Shown here one piece after another: positions 20,367 through 33,534 of a stretch of 64,000 nt of DNA. This stretch comes from Metellina segmentata. Lineage: Eukaryota > Arthropoda > Arachnida > Araneae > Tetragnathidae. Every line of letters begins with the position of its first letter. Position 1 is the stretch's first letter. The DNA is taken from the NCBI GenBank assembly GCA_947359465.1, contig CANAIC010000151.1:62001-126000 (forward strand), written 5' to 3'. A model generated the notes under the pieces. The model was not told the origin of the DNA and did no database searches. It saw only the letters and a list, made by a program, of their open reading frames with translations. A program made the translations under genes and the position numbers.

Positions 20367-21740
20367 ATGTTCCTGCGACTGGGTTTGTGTGATGTTCGCA
20401 CTCCTCTGGGTGCCATGATTGGCCGGGATGGTCGAGTGTATTGGCGGCTCATCGACATTGGAATTTGTGTGGGGAAACGCGATCCCCATTCCTTTTCCAA
20501 GAACAAACGTTTTAGGCCCATGACAGTCGATGGGTGCCAGATTGTTTATGAGCAACACATCTCTGCGATACACGTGAATCGGATGCGATTTGTGTCAACA
20601 GCCCATGCGCGAGACATTATGCATTTCTATAACCCGGACATGGCCAAACGATTTGAAGATGCCTTAAAAAATGGCCATTGTCAGGTTCAGAGTTTTTGTG
20701 GCAACACGTTCAAGGATGCCCCGCTCCTGATGGTCACGCAAGAGGGCATGTACATTCCCCAATGGATCCAGGACTTTATACGCACCGTTCACCAACAATT
20801 GGGTCCCTCGAAAGTGGATGTCTTGTCTGGAATGGTGGATGATTCTGGGCAAGTAGAGGATGTCTTGTCTGGAATGGTGGATGATTCTGGGCAAGTAGAG
20901 GATTCATTTGGAATGGTGGATGATTCTGAGCAAGTGGAGAATTTATTTGGAATGGTGGATGATTCTGAGCAAGTGGAGAATTTATTTGGAATGGTGGATG
21001 ATTCTGAGCAAGTGGAGAATTTATTTGAAATGGTGGATGATTCTAAGCAAGTGGAGAATTTATTTGAAATGGTGGATGATTCTGAGCAAGTGGAGAATTT
21101 ATTTGAAATGGTGGATGAATCTGGGTGCGTGTTACAAATGGATGATTCTAAAGTGCAAGAATTACAGTCTGAAATTTTGAACTATGTCTTGCAACAGCTA
21201 TCATCGGCTATGGGAGTCCAGAAGAACCCGTCGTTGTCTGCAGGAATTCAAGTCCAGAAGAACCCGTCGTTGTCTGCAGGAATTCAAGTCCAGAAGAACC
21301 CGTCGTTGTCTGCAGGAATTCAAGTCCAGAAGAACCCGTCGTTGTCTGCAGGAATTCAAGTCCAGAAGAACCCGTCGTTGTCTGCAGGAATTCAAGTCCA
21401 GAAGAACCCGTCGTTGTCTGCAGGAATTCAAGTCCAGAAGAACCCGTCGTTGTCTGCAGGAATTCAAGTGCAGCAGGACCCGTCGTTGTCCACCACAATG
21501 ATGGAAGTCCAGAAGAACCCGTCGTTGTCTGCAGGAATTCAAGTGCAGCAGGACCCGTCGTTGTCTGCAGGAATTCAAGTGCAGCAGGACCCGTCGTTGT
21601 CTGCAGGAATTCAAGTGCAGCAGGACCCGTCGTTGTCCACCACAATGATGGGAGTCCAGAAGAACCCGTTGAAGCACATAATAATCAAAATGAAAATGGA
21701 GCAGGTGCCCGATGTAATTTCATTGGTAATCAATAAATAA
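20367..21740 (+). CDS. Protein with two tandem repeat tracts, 457 residues
   Basis: A longer frame starts at 20241, but a TATATATA at about 20322 argues for the ATG at 20367. The N-terminal 150 residues may be a compact domain; the VYWRLIDIGICVGKRDP segment faintly recalls the Bro-N domain of insect-virus BRO proteins, which I cannot confirm. Residues 150-255 hold about eight copies of a 13-residue acidic repeat (GMVDDSEQVENLF). Residues 285-440 hold about thirteen copies of a 12-residue repeat (VQKNPSLSAGIQ or VQQDPSLS). Both repeats are nearly perfect in DNA. Confidence 0.85.
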   Translation: MFLRLGLCDVRTPLGAMIGRDGRVYWRLIDIGICVGKRDPHSFSKNKRFRPMTVDGCQIVYEQHISAIHVNRMRFVSTAHARDIMHFYNPDMAKRFEDALKNGHCQVQSFCGNTFKDAPLLMVTQEGMYIPQWIQDFIRTVHQQLGPSKVDVLSGMVDDSGQVEDVLSGMVDDSGQVEDSFGMVDDSEQVENLFGMVDDSEQVENLFGMVDDSEQVENLFEMVDDSKQVENLFEMVDDSEQVENLFEMVDESGCVLQMDDSKVQELQSEILNYVLQQLSSAMGVQKNPSLSAGIQVQKNPSLSAGIQVQKNPSLSAGIQVQKNPSLSAGIQVQKNPSLSAGIQVQKNPSLSAGIQVQKNPSLSAGIQVQQDPSLSTTMMEVQKNPSLSAGIQVQQDPSLSAGIQVQQDPSLSAGIQVQQDPSLSTTMMGVQKNPLKHIIIKMKMEQVPDVISLVINK

Positions 21741-21769
21741 ATAATTTGATTTTAAGGATTGAAGGTGTA

Positions 21770-21775
<6 letters not shown>

Positions 21776-21862
<87 letters not shown>
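21776..21862. repeat. A(n)T(n) tract
   Basis: A45T42. Confidence 0.95.
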
Positions 21863-21877
21863 CCTTCCCTATAAATT
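21863..21877 (+). promoter_or_regulatory. TTCCT plus TATA promoter
   Basis: CCTTCCCTATAAATT directly after the T half; the gene ATG follows at 21930. Confidence 0.65.
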
Positions 21878-21929
21878 CAAACGCATCAATTGGGATGTCA
21901 TATTGCTGCATTTACAATTTGGAAAAATA

Positions 21930-22691
21930 ATGATTCCCGTGTACTCTAAACGTGACGGTTTGGATTTGTATCTGGTTTCCATTCATCCGTCTAATTTCCA
22001 AAATTTTGTTCAAACACACCTGATTCCAAACTGTTTCTTTGAACTCTACGGATTATGGAATCCTTTTAGACCAAACGATGTCGGGCGCATGTACTTTCAA
22101 TTGCTTGACACGTATGTCGCTTTTGACGCAACCAACAATGAGGATTTTTTTACCCAATTCTTACCGAATGATGAATGGAAGGATGGTATTATCTCTTACA
22201 AAGAATTTCATTATATTCTATTTACAGTATTTAAAAGTAACTCTGACAAAGTTCGAATGGCTTTGTTCAATTTAAAAACCCATAAGACTATTTTTGTTTT
22301 GCGTACTGATTTTAAATCAGAAATAGATGAGTTTTTATTTGATGATGATAATTTTGATTTTTTTTCATTTTCTCAGTTGTCGGGATGGCTCAAACCCCGT
22401 GATACTAGATCTAAACCTGGAGAAAATCTGGTTACATTTGAAATGCTTTTGAATATGAGTCAACCAGAGGACCTTGTATCCAGTAGTTCTGATACAGAAT
22501 CTGAGTGCGTTGGATTAACCGCATTTGACTTTGACGATGGTTCTAACCTGTGTCCTGAAGATGTAATAGATATTGATGAATTCTTAGAAAACATGGAAGA
22601 GCTTAGCTGGGATGAACCTAATTGTGGAAAAGTCCGAAAAACACGGGTAGGATGCATCCTGGCAATCCTTGAACACATGCCTCGTATTTAA
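21930..22691 (+). CDS. Family E protein, 253 residues
   Basis: The frame runs back through the tract, but the first ATG after the promoter is 21930. It starts MIPVYSK like the paralogue at 29299 (MIPVYAK). Shared segments are a FDAT-N-NED-FTQ motif, W-K-x-GIISYK, GWLKPRDTR and GEN-x-VTFEMLLN. The C-terminal 80 residues are acidic and Ser-rich and differ between the two. No membrane segment or known domain. Confidence 0.8.
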   Translation: MIPVYSKRDGLDLYLVSIHPSNFQNFVQTHLIPNCFFELYGLWNPFRPNDVGRMYFQLLDTYVAFDATNNEDFFTQFLPNDEWKDGIISYKEFHYILFTVFKSNSDKVRMALFNLKTHKTIFVLRTDFKSEIDEFLFDDDNFDFFSFSQLSGWLKPRDTRSKPGENLVTFEMLLNMSQPEDLVSSSSDTESECVGLTAFDFDDGSNLCPEDVIDIDEFLENMEELSWDEPNCGKVRKTRVGCILAILEHMPRI

Positions 22692-22749
22692 GGAGAAAAG
22701 AATTTTTCGATGACGAGTAAAGTCAATAATCTAATAAAATATTATAGGG

Positions 22750-22870
<121 letters not shown>

Positions 22871-22963
22871 CCTCAGGTATAAGTTTTCCACGCCGTTAAG
22901 CGTTTACTTTAAATCACCATTTATTCTCTCCATTTTCCCCTCCATTAACTCCAAGTTTACCTC

Positions 22964-23563
22964 ATGATGTTCCAGTTGGATAGATCTATTTTAGCCATGG
23001 GTGTCGTCATTGATTACGACACTAGTACGTGGCATGATAGCTGGACAACACAATTGCAACATCATATTGAAGATTTAAAACATGCAATTTCTAACGCATC
23101 CTTGGAGGAGGTAATGAAAGCGTTTGAGTTTCAAGTGGAAAATTATTTTTTGGATGAATCATTTTGGAAATATTTTGATGAACGGATCGTAAGGGTGTCA
23201 GGTATAGAGTGGACGAATGAAGCATTGTTGATAGATCAATGGCAATGGATTACGAAAAATGTATTTGAAAATGTTAGTTGCGACGATGTAAATACATTTG
23301 CTGAGAGACTGTGTTTACTAATGTTGTATTTGCGTCAAAGGCTATTGGAAGATGATATCCGTCTTGATAGTATAAAACGCATGATTCGTCAGAGTCTTGT
23401 GTTTATAGGATTGAAGATGGATGGAGTAATTGACCACTTTCCTATGGTTTTTGAATTTATCGATAGATATTACATTAAATACATGATAATGCCACTCGTA
23501 GGAATAAGTGTGATTCACTCCACTGTCGTATTTTTAGGGAAAATATTTTCAGCTTTTCATTAA
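22964..23563 (+). CDS. Family F tail-anchored protein, possible Bcl-2-like
   Basis: It has 199 residues from the ATG at 22964 (a second ATG is at 22967). It looks all-helical and ends in a hydrophobic segment (about residues 170-195) followed by a short polar tail, so it is probably tail-anchored. It shares with 30094 and 30905 an A-KIDW-like motif (here GIEWTN), a VFENV or TFSNV segment and a following hydrophobic helix with RQR or RRAV, then E-D-D/S-x-R. The pattern is compatible with the BH1 region of Bcl-2 proteins, but identity is too low to assert this. Confidence 0.7.
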   Translation: MMFQLDRSILAMGVVIDYDTSTWHDSWTTQLQHHIEDLKHAISNASLEEVMKAFEFQVENYFLDESFWKYFDERIVRVSGIEWTNEALLIDQWQWITKNVFENVSCDDVNTFAERLCLLMLYLRQRLLEDDIRLDSIKRMIRQSLVFIGLKMDGVIDHFPMVFEFIDRYYIKYMIMPLVGISVIHSTVVFLGKIFSAFH

Positions 23564-23601
23564 AAAAACCTCTTGATCATATAATTTCTTGATTTCCACA
23601 G

Positions 23602-23740
23602 CACGCAAGGTACAATTCTGGCCGATGCCTATAGAGATTTTATACAGAATGCCAAGGCTGAAATTGTTTTTATTCAACAGGTGTGTAGATATACACCAAA
23701 AAAATTATTATTTTTTAGTTGTTATTATTTCTTTTCCTAG
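23602..23740 (+). other. Exon-like fragment and 60-bp GT-AG intron-like segment
   Basis: A polypyrimidine ATTTCCACAG precedes 23602-23680, which encodes an open peptide containing ADAYRDFIQNAKAE. It is followed by GTGTGT ... TTTTCCTAG at 23681-23740, and the frame then continues for nine codons to two stops. This looks like a piece of a spliced cellular gene. It may be a captured fragment or a chance arrangement. The rest of 23564-24101 has no clear gene. Confidence 0.35.
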
Positions 23741-24098
23741 GTTAATAGCAAATCCAAGTGTCAATAATAACGTTTGTTCATAGAAAAGACATTTCTCAAA
23801 GATGGACTAAATCCGTCAGTTTTAGTGACCGGCGAGATAACAAACCATTGATTAAAAGCTGTGACTGCATCCCACCTTGGCCACTTGGAATAGAAACAAC
23901 TTTGGGAATGAACCATGTTTGCGCAGATTTATTTAAAATAAATTTCAAGTGCAGCCCTTTCCAATCTTGGTATTTTGAAGAATTCAGTAAACCTGATTGA
24001 GGGAAAAACCTCGTGTCCATGATAAGTGTTGATTTCTTTGTAGTTTTTTTCTGAATTTTTAGATTGAGTGGACACGTGTGTGAAAAAATTAGTATGGA

Positions 24099-24209
<111 letters not shown>

Positions 24210-24472
24210 GTGATATAATATCTTTTTTATCCCACCAGTTCTTTCAAGATTTGAACGTCGGATACGGAACGCCTCCAATCAGAGTCATGTTAACAATAAG
24301 TTTTAAAATTGAGATACATCCAATACTTGTGCTGTTTTGTTGGTTGGTCTTTCTTTACTGGACATGCAAATTTCTCCTTTAAAAGATCAATCCTGCACGA
24401 GGTTTTTTTTTAATTTTTACTGCCAGGATGTATTATTATTTTTTTTTACCAATCCTTGGGATTGCACTACAT

Positions 24473-25090
24473 TTACCATGGAGGAGGAAGCCAATATCGA
24501 TGCGCTAGAGTAATATTACCTTTAATATATTTTTGAAAACGGTCCCATGAACGATTTAAATGGTACTTCAACTCTTGTTTGATAGAGGATTTACATGCCA
24601 TGCTCCAAGCCCCCTTTGGATGAGTGTGAGTCCACGTATCTCCAAATGTCAGCAGACTTAAATAGGCTTCATGCGCATTAGTGGTAGGTAAATGGACTAC
24701 CAAATTTCCACTTGGGATCGAAAAAGGTTGACTCTTTGGAGGTTCTATCATCTCATAGGGTTTAGCCACCTCATCGTTCCACGGTAGGGGAGTTGGAATT
24801 CCCACATGATATACGACCACATCGGTCTTTTTCGCATCCCATTCCAAATCTAAATGACTGGTCAATACTAAATGCGACGAGGAAACACGCGTTCCAAAGG
24901 GTGGTTCGATCAGCACGTATATATTTCGACCGTGACGGGTTTCAAACCATCCAACTTCATCATTGGCATCTCCCCGAGGCCTGAGAAGTGGGCTCAAATA
25001 ATGTTCCAATAGGGAAGGATAGCGACCCAGGTTTCCAAACACGATGGTGGATCGATCTGTGTCGAGTGCTTGTGAGAGAATCTTTTCCAT
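24473..25090 (-). CDS. Unrecognised protein, 205 residues
   Basis: The ATG is at 25090. The sequence is of mixed composition with no membrane segment, signal peptide or repeat. Visible features are a GNLGRYPSLLEHYLSPLL helix near the N-terminus, several aromatic/Pro-rich strands, and a Trp-rich C-terminus ending WLPPPW. It is divergent to 25189 with 98 bp between the two ATGs, so they share a promoter region. I cannot assign a function. Confidence 0.75.
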   Translation of the reverse strand: MEKILSQALDTDRSTIVFGNLGRYPSLLEHYLSPLLRPRGDANDEVGWFETRHGRNIYVLIEPPFGTRVSSSHLVLTSHLDLEWDAKKTDVVVYHVGIPTPLPWNDEVAKPYEMIEPPKSQPFSIPSGNLVVHLPTTNAHEAYLSLLTFGDTWTHTHPKGAWSMACKSSIKQELKYHLNRSWDRFQKYIKGNITLAHRYWLPPPW

Positions 25091-25188
25091 CAGAAACTGT
25101 AGCTGTGTCTCTTGTTTTTAATCCCGGTACGGAAGCGAATAACGAGATGCAAAGGCCCTATTCAACTTGAATCGTTAATCAAGACAAA

Positions 25189-25503
25189 ATGAGTATGGAT
25201 TCACATGTCATGCGTCACAAGAGTAATCATTCTCGGTATACGCCTTACTCGATACGTTCCAATCCAATACGAACAAATACGGTGTTGTCAGAAAAGACAT
25301 GGCCTCCACATGATCCCCAAAGGCCCATTGCAGTCGTAAAGCCTATTTTGAAGCCACCTGTAAAAGTATCGACAGCTCAATCGCCAACGCAATCGCCGAC
25401 GACGCAATCACAAACACCTTCAGAGCGATCGTTTAGGGCAGACTTTATTACGCCCCCAAGACCCTCGGCTTCGCGATTAGATATTTGGAATAGATTGTCA
25501 TAA
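25189..25503 (+). CDS. Small basic Pro/Ser/Thr-rich protein, 104 residues
   Basis: ATG at 25189. The first 45 residues are basic (many Arg and His), then come PQRPIAVVKP and a QSPTQSPTTQSQTPS run. It is probably disordered. The stop lies two bases before an A(n)T(n) tract. A PQRPIAV-like word also occurs in the uncertain frame at 14778. Confidence 0.65.
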   Translation: MSMDSHVMRHKSNHSRYTPYSIRSNPIRTNTVLSEKTWPPHDPQRPIAVVKPILKPPVKVSTAQSPTQSPTTQSQTPSERSFRADFITPPRPSASRLDIWNRLS

Positions 25504-25616
<113 letters not shown>

Positions 25617-25668
25617 CCACTCACTCTTTAAAACACTGCATCTGGATAGATTTTTAACACTTAGCATC

Positions 25669-26794
25669 ATGGATTACATTCGAAAGCTGGAGGATATTAT
25701 TTTTGGAAAAGACTGTTGCATAGGACTCGAATTAAAAGAAATATTATATAATTTAGTTAATGTGTGGGACGTGATCAATTGGCAGCTACAAATTCCAGAG
25801 AGAGTTATCGAAAATGAAATAGGACATTTTCACAAAGAAACTTGTTACAGCAAAACCTATCCTGGTGAAGAAGATTGGGATTACATTGATGGCCCATGTC
25901 ATTGTGTTGGGAAAATTGAGTATTCTCATTTTTATGAACTACATACAAATTATGATTTTACACCAATTGTTAGTTTACCCAAACGTTTTCGTACAGCTTC
26001 ATTAGCATTAGAAATAAACAATGATGTAGTGAAAAGGTGTGCAGTCGTCACGCATGACGCTTGGTTTTATATAGATGTCCAAGATGGCGATGAATTGATT
26101 TGGAGGAATAGAGTAGTTGAGCAATTAAAAAGGCTAAAGATTCAATATTTGTTTTTTGCGGAAGCAGTAGCACCACTCCAATTTTTTGATCCTTGGTTGT
26201 ACGAAGGGTGGTGTGTTATAAAACATGACGAGAAGGAAGGGGATGATTGTAATGTATGTAAAAGTAAAAAATGTGCAGTTCACAAGGCATATTGCACCTG
26301 GATCAGAACGCTCAAGAGATTTCCATCATTCATTTGGCATGGAGAGGGTCGGTTGCAAGGCGAGGGGTTTGTTGATTTAGAGTATACATTGACTAATCCT
26401 AAAGCTAAACATCCATCATTGTTTGATAACGAGTCCCCGGGGATCGATTTATACTGTCCACTTCTGGATTCGGTCACTACCGTATCACCTGGGCAACAAA
26501 TTAAAATTAATACCGGAGTCATTGTCAAATTTCCAAAGAACAAAATCGGAATCATTATGGATAAATCGTCAGTGGTGACTCGAAAACAACTGAAAGTTGA
26601 AGCAGGAGTGATTGATACTGGATACAGAGGGGAAATTAAAGTGGTTCTGCGAAACATGAATTCCAAAGCTGTTGATATCAACCCAGGAGATGCAATAGCG
26701 CAAATGTTAGTGCAAGAAGCCTACACTCCTCGTTTGAAGAAAGTAGATTCCATCGATGGAGACACAAATCGAGGCACTCGTGGGTTTGGAACAC

Positions 26795-26799
<5 letters not shown>
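25669..26799 (+). CDS. dUTPase fused to a family C N-terminal domain
   Basis: The protein has 376 residues. Residues from about 235 to the end are a complete trimeric dUTPase, which hydrolyses dUTP to dUMP and pyrophosphate: motif 1 PGIDLY (257-262), motif 2 MDKSSV, motif 3 GVIDTGYRGEIKV with the catalytic Asp, motif 4 PGDAIAQM, and motif 5 RGTRGFG at the C-terminus. Residues 1-215 are the family C domain shared with 40271 and 63060: an E-x2-IFG start, an H-F-H-K-x-T-C cluster, a CAVVT-x-x-W-F-x-ID-V segment and a C-x2-C-x4-C-x2-H knuckle. Such a fusion is unusual, since dUTPases are normally about 150 residues alone. The TAA is formed with the A tract. Confidence 0.93.

Positions 26800-26865
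<66 letters not shown>
26798..26865. repeat. A-only tract (A68)
   Basis: This is the only A tract without a T half. It supplies the stop of the dUTPase gene. Confidence 0.95.
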
Positions 26866-26868
<3 letters not shown>

Positions 26869-26967
26869 TGGCTTAAAAGAGCGAGGACATCGAGTTCTAC
26901 TGTGTAGCTTCGGGCAACGTGATGTAGTCAAGTCAAATGGACAACTTCTCAAGACTTGATCAACGTT

Positions 26968-28169
<1,202 letters not shown>

Positions 28170-28256
28170 AAGTTAAACAAAAGTTCTCAACTTGCTTCTT
28201 TTATATATAATCCAAGCACTTCTTGAATGGTTTAGGCTCTTGGGAGAAAAACCAAC

Positions 28257-29211
<955 letters not shown>

Positions 29212-29298
29212 CTCCTACATATGCTATGAATATTCAGATGGCTCCCATACTGCTGTTTAGCCATCTTGAATACTTGTGTTTAAGATTTAGTTTCAATA

Positions 29299-29933
29299 AT
29301 GATTCCCGTGTACGCCAAGTGCCAGCATTCAAACCGCTTCATGGTTTTTGTTCATTCTTCTGCGTTACCACATTTTATGAAAGCGCATTTGGTTCCAGAT
29401 TGTTGTCTGAATGTTTTTGGATTCTGGAAATCTCTTAAAACCTTCACTGATATTGATTTTCAATTACATCAAACTTGTGTGACTTTCGATACACGAGAAA
29501 ATAATGACTTTACCCAATCTTTACCGTTTGATCAGTGGAAGAAAGGTATAATATCTTACAAAGATCTTGATTATATTATTTTTACATTATTTAAGGCCAA
29601 TTCTACTAGTATTGCAATAACTTTGATCAATTATGCAACGAACGCATCTATTATTATTAATAGTGTCTATAATAATAAGTTATGGCTTCAGAACGAAGGT
29701 TTTACTAAAGTGGTAGGTTGGCTTAAAATTCGAGATACTAGACCCCAGCATGGAGAAAATAAAGTGACATTTGAAATGCTTTTGAATCTGGAAAATAATA
29801 ATTCATTGTGTGGAACTGATTGTCCCGATCCAGAGCAATATACAGATGGCCCGAAAAATGGAGAAGTATTTACGGACAAAGAAATACAAGGGTTAAAATG
29901 CCACCTACCCGAATACTTAGAAAAAAAATGGGA

Positions 29934-29937
<4 letters not shown>
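29299..29937 (+). CDS. Family E protein, 212 residues
   Basis: ATG at 29299. Paralogue of 21930: it shares MIPVYAK, the TFDTREN-x-DFTQSLP segment, GIISYK, GWLK-x-RDTR and VTFEMLLN. It lacks the acidic Ser-rich extension and ends in a short basic tail. No domain recognised. Stop TAA is shared with the tract. Confidence 0.8.

Positions 29938-30007
<70 letters not shown>
29936..30007. repeat. A(n)T(n) tract
   Basis: A34T38; ACCTTCTTCTTAAG follows. Confidence 0.95.
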
Positions 30008-30010
<3 letters not shown>

Positions 30011-30093
30011 TTCTTCTTAAGCCACCAGAGTTGTTCCTTTGAGCATTCACACTTTGCCATCCTGCCAAAAGGAATATCTGGACCAGATACAAG

Positions 30094-30749
<656 letters not shown>

Positions 30750-30766
30750 CTTCCTTCCTATAATAA
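30750..30766 (+). promoter_or_regulatory. TTCCT plus TATA promoter
   Basis: CTTCCTTCCTATAATAA directly after the T half, before the gene at 30905. Confidence 0.65.
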
Positions 30767-30904
30767 CCCTCTGCGTTTGACCTTCAAGGATTCACAACAA
30801 GCCGTCTCACAGAAGTGGTACTGTCCCAACTGTATTTGATCACTTGCGTTGGTTTTTGACAATTTCGAAAGCTATCGAGCCAAGACTGACATAGCGAGTA
30901 CAGC

Positions 30905-31429
30905 ATGGAAAGTAACAATGCTTTTTCAAGAAATCACAACTGCTTGGATTCATACGCGGATTTATACGCTGAGGGTTTGCGTGAACGGTCAGCGATCAAG
31001 ATAATCAAAGTTTTTGATAATCTGCCACATCCTCAAAGTTTGAACGATGACAATTTCTTGGATAATTATACGAAGCAGATAATGAAAGCTACAAAAATTG
31101 ACTGGGCTAATGAAAATGGAGCAATTCATCAATGGAAAGAAGTAACCAAAAGTACATTTTCGAATGTCAATATGACAAAGCCCGTTAGCGTCTCCTATGT
31201 TCTAGCTATATTAATGTTGATCCTTCGTCGTGCAGTGAAAGAGGATTCTACTCGTCAAGATATTGTAAAAGTAATGGTTTACGATACTGCTTCTTACGTC
31301 CGTGGATTAGAAATAGGACCCAGACCAAGCCCAGGTTGTCACGTGCACATTATCAACCATGGGACGTATTATGTAAGTTGGGCAATTGAAATGTGGATAG
31401 TGTATTGGATAGGAAGCCTGATTTTTTAA
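30905..31429 (+). CDS. Family F tail-anchored protein, possible Bcl-2-like
   Basis: 174 residues from the ATG at 30905. It is a tandem duplicate of the preceding gene, with roughly half the residues identical in the middle part. The C-terminal anchor is at about 152-174 and ends directly after the hydrophobic segment, with no polar tail. The N-terminal 30 residues differ from its neighbour. See 30094 for the shared motifs. Confidence 0.75.
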   Translation: MESNNAFSRNHNCLDSYADLYAEGLRERSAIKIIKVFDNLPHPQSLNDDNFLDNYTKQIMKATKIDWANENGAIHQWKEVTKSTFSNVNMTKPVSVSYVLAILMLILRRAVKEDSTRQDIVKVMVYDTASYVRGLEIGPRPSPGCHVHIINHGTYYVSWAIEMWIVYWIGSLIF

Positions 31430-31433
31430 AGAA

Positions 31434-31434
<1 letters not shown>

Positions 31435-31530
<96 letters not shown>
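31435..31530. repeat. A(n)T(n) tract
   Basis: A49T47; CATCTTCCATATATTTA follows. Confidence 0.95.
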
Positions 31531-31604
31531 CATCTTCCATATATTTATTTATTTATTTCTCACAACTTTGGCTTTTAATTCGACAAGTGTTTCTGGCCAT
31601 TATT

Positions 31605-32618
31605 ATGGATGCAGCTCATGTGTTGTTTGATTATGTTGCCCGTGTACAACCCACTACCTATCTGCAAATTATGCACGTGATTCAACCTCATAGCTTAAAA
31701 TCGGTCTTAAAACTATTCCAAAAGCATCTTGAACATTCAGTACCCGATTTGCATTTATTTAACCAACATCCTGAATGTATTTCAAATTTATGTTACCAGT
31801 TTGTTTTGGCTATTCGAAAACGATTTCCAACTCCAGGAGATGCTTTTGGGATTCATTTGACGTGTCGTGTTACCAAATCAGATACGCAAGGGACTTTGGA
31901 TAGCAAACATTTGAGGTCTTATAACCAAAAGTCTTCATTTCATGTAGATAAAGTATTACTATATGAATTATATTTATTTTCAAATGCTATTCAAGTTTTT
32001 GAATTGGCCACTCGCCATGTGTACTCTACTGTTTTTACACAACGCTATTCTGTTCAGGAACTGTTGACACGACTCCCGAATGCATGTATTTTAGAAAGAA
32101 ACGGACCTTACAATAAAGGCCTTAATGCTCAGGGCGAGTTTAAATATTTAAGTACTTTTCAATACATCATTGTCCAGGATCGGGTGTTGTATAAATCGTC
32201 CAAAGATTTAACAATCTTGTTACGGCGATTGCATGCGGAACGTGTCACGGGTTTTTCTGATATTCGAACCATTTTCCAAAAATGTGGTCTAGTGTGTCAT
32301 TTTTTTAATTTAGTAAAGATTGCAAAACGACAATTATTGGGGAACAATGATTCAGTTTATGCAAAAGACGTATTTACTATCATGAAATATCAATGTCGTA
32401 CTGGAAAACCGCTACCCTTAACAAGAGATGGATTAATGAAACATCCTGAACGTACACCTATTGAAGTGTTAAGTTTTGAAGCTCCAAAAAAGAATTATGC
32501 TCGACTGTGCACTGGACCACAACAAGTATATCCAGTGAAAAGTTCTGCTGATAAAATATTTTTTGGGCAACAATTTAATGAGGGTACAGGTTATACATTT
32601 GCTCTGAGGAATAGATAG
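31605..32618 (+). CDS. C-terminal part of the RNA polymerase largest subunit
   Basis: I start at the ATG at 31605, giving 337 residues. The last 90 residues align by eye with the conserved C-terminal domain of RPB1-type subunits: a VYAKDVFTIMKYQ helix (core VD-x-M-x-x-x-G), LPLTRDGLMK (ITRHGIN-like), PIEVLSFEAP (EET-x-E-x-L-x-x-AA), then DKIFFGQQFNEGTGYTF, equal to the ENIMLGQ-x-x-x-IGTG motif. The N-terminal two thirds would be the foot and jaw part but are diverged. The catalytic part is a separate gene at 44075, 12 kb away. The subunit is therefore split in two polypeptides that must assemble. DNA-dependent RNA synthesis for viral mRNA is the expected role. Confidence 0.75.
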   Translation: MDAAHVLFDYVARVQPTTYLQIMHVIQPHSLKSVLKLFQKHLEHSVPDLHLFNQHPECISNLCYQFVLAIRKRFPTPGDAFGIHLTCRVTKSDTQGTLDSKHLRSYNQKSSFHVDKVLLYELYLFSNAIQVFELATRHVYSTVFTQRYSVQELLTRLPNACILERNGPYNKGLNAQGEFKYLSTFQYIIVQDRVLYKSSKDLTILLRRLHAERVTGFSDIRTIFQKCGLVCHFFNLVKIAKRQLLGNNDSVYAKDVFTIMKYQCRTGKPLPLTRDGLMKHPERTPIEVLSFEAPKKNYARLCTGPQQVYPVKSSADKIFFGQQFNEGTGYTFALRNR

Positions 32619-32648
32619 AGAACCAAGAGTTTAGATTTGTTTGGACTA

Positions 32649-32767
<119 letters not shown>

Positions 32768-32791
32768 GCTGTAACTATAAATGTTGCAAAA

Positions 32792-33322
32792 ATGCATGCT
32801 GTTTTCATTGCGAGCAGTGGTATGGCTTGTCTCGATTATTGTGCTGAAGTTCATTGGTTTCGATGTTTTGATGGGGTCTTGTTTCCCATAGAAATTGCAT
32901 TTGCGAATGTACAAGATCCTGAAAAAGTGTACATTTTGGAAATGATTATACCACCGGGGACAATAATATCTCTGAGGGATATGGCTGAAACCAAAAGTCG
33001 TTTTTTTAATAAGGATCGTTTGCATTATAAAAATGTTATTTCGCGAGTGTATCCCAAGATTTTTAAAATGCATTTTTTCAATTGGAAATATATATTAAAT
33101 CACTTTATAAAGAACTATTTGAAATGTGATGCTGTGGGTGTACGTACCAGATCACAAATGGAATTTTTTAGACCTTTGTGTAAACGTGTGGTGCGTGTGA
33201 AACCTAAAGGTCAGGTGTACGGATGCTGGCATAAACATCCTAAACTTATACAATTTGCTTGTACAGCAACTGAAGCCAGAACAATTGCATATAGTGCAAG
33301 AAAACTTGACAACAAAGTATAA
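32792..33322 (+). CDS. Unrecognised protein, possible RNase H-like fold
   Basis: 176 residues, ATG at 32792, only 27 bp after the tract. The segment GVLFPIEIAFANV followed by YILEMIIPPG resembles the strand region of DnaQ-type exonucleases (a PIEI motif), but I do not see a full set of acidic catalytic residues. The C-terminal half is basic, with several Lys/Arg clusters and a C-x4-W-x-H stretch. Treat as unknown. Confidence 0.65.
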   Translation: MHAVFIASSGMACLDYCAEVHWFRCFDGVLFPIEIAFANVQDPEKVYILEMIIPPGTIISLRDMAETKSRFFNKDRLHYKNVISRVYPKIFKMHFFNWKYILNHFIKNYLKCDAVGVRTRSQMEFFRPLCKRVVRVKPKGQVYGCWHKHPKLIQFACTATEARTIAYSARKLDNKV

Positions 33323-33326
33323 AGTG

Positions 33327-33330
<4 letters not shown>

Positions 33331-33424
<94 letters not shown>
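33331..33424. repeat. A(n)T(n) tract
   Basis: A44T50. Confidence 0.95.
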
Positions 33425-33534
33425 CCTTACTCCTACTTCTGCTACACTTTTGGATTTTTTACCATTCCACTTGTGCTACTCTTCAAGAGTTATTTAAATA
33501 CTGCATTATTATAATACAAGTACAATTTCCATCA

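Noticed and set aside
21184..21677. Extra frames over the 36-bp repeat
   Set aside because: Same by-product of a repeat length divisible by three; the long + frame has the unique domain.
23758..24000. 80-codon frame after the intron-like segment
   Set aside because: It starts at GTG, with no promoter, tract or similarity; I do not trust it.
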